This document shows, in pieces, positions 62,301-64,000 of a DNA stretch of 64,000 nucleotides. Under the pieces are notes generated by a model. That model was not told where the DNA came from and searched no databases. It saw nothing but the letters and a program-made list of their open reading frames with translations. A program made the translations under genes and the position numbers. Position 1 is the stretch's first letter. Every line of letters begins with the position of its first letter. The stretch is from Anoplolepis gracilipes (lineage: Eukaryota; Arthropoda; Insecta; Hymenoptera; Formicidae): positions 15,199,501-15,263,500 of the forward strand of contig NC_132975.1 of assembly GCF_047496725.1 (NCBI RefSeq). Direction: 5' to 3'.

Positions 62301-64000
62301 ATTCTTTGCCAGTATTACCATTATTATCTTGAGATACTTCCTTCACGGTATTTATCTCCAGCATATCTTTGTGTTCCACGTTTTCAAGTTCAGACATTTT
62401 TGGCTTTGTTTCTACAATGAAAGATTCTTCTGCATTGGCGGTCGGTTCTCGCAACATTTCATCGCTGCTACTCCTAACATTCTCGATCGTCGCAGACATA
62501 TTAATCTTCAAGATCTCGACATTTCTCTTAAAATCTCGATGCCAAAACGTAACATGAGCCTCTACATTATTCCGTTTCAGCTGCACATAATTACAACTGC
62601 GACATAAGTAACCGTAGACGGCACCTTCCTGCGGTACATTATCCTCGGATACAGATTCGTTGAACGTGTCGTTCTGCTTGCGACACATTTTATAATAATG
62701 TGTTTTCATAGACGCCTTAGCCACCGCTTGATAAGGACATCTCTTGCAGTGGAATCTATATTCGCCTGTATGCGTAGTACAATGCTCGTAAAAGGCTTCA
62801 AGCGCCACGTCCGTCGCGCCTTCCGTGACAAAGTAACAGAATCTGCAATGGAACTTGCATACCTGGCTCGTTATTTCTGTCGCGGGTACTACAGTCGCGC
62901 TACTCTCCAAGATCGCGGTCTCGGCACTCGTCCGGTTAAAACGCGCAATAAGCACCTCTTGTCCGAGATGATTCATTTTGTAATGGTGAACAATATTTTT
63001 TCCCGTAAATATGCACAATAGACACTTGTACTTGTCCTGGCCGGCCCATACATAATCCATCAGTCGCTTAATCTCGATCCTGCCAAAGAGCTCCTCCATC
63101 TGCTCGTCATAAACGATCTCTAATGTTTCTTTACAAGGTGTGTTGGTGGTAGTTGACTCGACCGTACTCGATGACGTGATAACAGCAGCAGCATTTGTTG
63201 TACTTTCTACTTCATTTTTTTCGATCTTTATTGTAGGCTTATTTTCCTCGATGGAAATAAGCGACTCATCCAAAAGTGCTTCCTTCATTGCATCCAAAGA
63301 TTCTGTTAACGCCAAATTTAACTCGTTATCATCTAGATCGAAATTATCTGTCTTTATAGGAATATCGCATTTTACTAAAACATTTAGATCGTTTCCAGTA
63401 CGATTATGCTCGAGAGGTGGTTTTTCCTCTGCTGTAGCCTTGTTATCTTCCGATATCGATCTATTATCTTCGATGGTATCCATCGATGTATTGATTTCGG
63501 TATTTGTCTTTTCACTATTTGCCTGAACGGTGTTAGAGGAAACGATTTTCTTCTTCCTTTTCTTAGTAGACACTATTCCCATTTGCCAGCTAGATTTCTT
63601 TTTCTTCTTCTTCGTCAAGATCTTTTTCGCGTTCGTCTCAGTGGTTGACGGTTCGTTCGCGTCCTCATCGACATCTACTTCACTACCCTTGTCAGTCAGC
63701 GACGCGCTTTTCTCGGTCGTTGCCGGGACAAGCCCCACTAGGATGTTGCTCAACAATTCCTCTCTAGTAGACGTTCTAGCTGAACCGCTCGTTCTTTTTC
63801 CAGTTATTGTGCTACTCGACATGGAAAGATCTGATAGCACACTCTCCTCGTCCGTAAAGGATATTTCGTCCTCGCTCTTATCGTCAGTAAGCAAGGACGA
63901 TTTTTTTGAGTTCGATTTTTGTTTACTCATGTTTTTGCCAGTTTGTCGTCGCTTCAAACTCGCCGTGTCCTCTGAATCCTGATCGGATTGCTTTTCCGGC
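53344..64000 (-). CDS. very large multi-C2H2 zinc-finger protein (5' end beyond window)
   Basis: Fourteen exons on the minus strand: 64000-61248 (open at the edge), 61040-60913, 60796-60098, 60028-59908, 59738-59614, 59533-59390, 59268-58057, 57929-57508, 57393-57160, 56834-55914, 55771-55642, 55550-55217, 55123-54004 and 53920-53344. All phases close, giving at least 2,970 aa. I count roughly 25 classical or near-classical fingers in several clusters, mostly of the form Y/F-x-C-x2-C-x12-H-x3-5-H/C (for example YKCSHCNHHHYHRHVVERH, CEVCGFTAMNYTGLKSH). Long Ser/Glu/Lys-rich disordered stretches and a poly-Glu run lie between. Some fingers are split by introns. It is probably a nuclear DNA- or chromatin-binding regulator. 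I cannot name an orthologue. Confidence 0.85.
61069..61118. repeat. (TATTA)n pentanucleotide repeat
   Basis: About ten TATTA units inside the intron between the first two in-window exons of the zinc-finger gene, immediately upstream (minus strand) of an in-frame ATG at 61065. Confidence 0.95.

Overview
The window reads as nuclear DNA of an insect, most likely a hymenopteran (ant, bee or wasp). It is AT-rich, exons are richer in GC and CpG than introns, splice sites are GT-AG, and genes are separated by dinucleotide repeats and palindromic MITE-like elements. A short run of the insect telomere motif (CCTAA/TTAGG) lies at 17417-17441; flies lack this motif. The order assignment is inference, and I do not name a species.

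Layout, left to right. 1-3.6 kb holds no recognised gene, only weak candidate exons and a perfect 64-bp tandem duplication. Then follow a GT49 glycosyltransferase of the B4GAT1 type (+, 3674-6788), a ceramide synthase with a homeobox-like domain (schlank/CerS5-6 type, +, 9047-11028), glycogen branching enzyme (+, 12936-15899), TIM29 (-, 16542-17395), an SH3-PX-BAR sorting nexin of the SNX9/18/33 type (+, 18307-20508), an 8.2-kb gene-poor stretch with a dead mariner element, calcium/calmodulin-dependent kinase I (-, 28700-39849, two multi-kb introns), NSMCE1 (+, 41563-42908), CCDC174 (-, 43092-44885), a lysine-rich presumably nuclear protein (+, 46295-47531), the chaperonin subunit CCT6/TCP-1 zeta (+, 49291-51815), and a very large multi-C2H2 zinc-finger protein (-, 53344 to beyond the right edge).

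I rebuilt exon structures by hand. For each recognised multi-exon gene the splice phases close and the product has about the length expected of its family: 456, 375, 699, 231, 536, 382, 259 and 531 aa. CCDC174 is intronless (597 aa). The genes are mostly unrelated housekeeping or signalling genes; nothing suggests an operon or cluster. Divergent pairs (TIM29/SNX, CaMKI/NSMCE1, CCDC174/lysine-rich gene) share intergenic promoter regions, two of which contain palindromic MITEs.

The most interesting structure is an 839-bp near-perfect inverted repeat (47652-48490) about 120 bp downstream of the lysine-rich gene. Its arms carry a segment related to that gene's own 3' coding end. If transcribed it would make a long hairpin RNA able to pair partly with its neighbour. 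Other points worth a second look are a putative 24-codon cassette exon that would insert an RRFS-containing, serine-rich segment into the CaMKI kinase domain, a uORF that overlaps the ceramide synthase start codon as ATGA, and a possible internal start for the zinc-finger gene.
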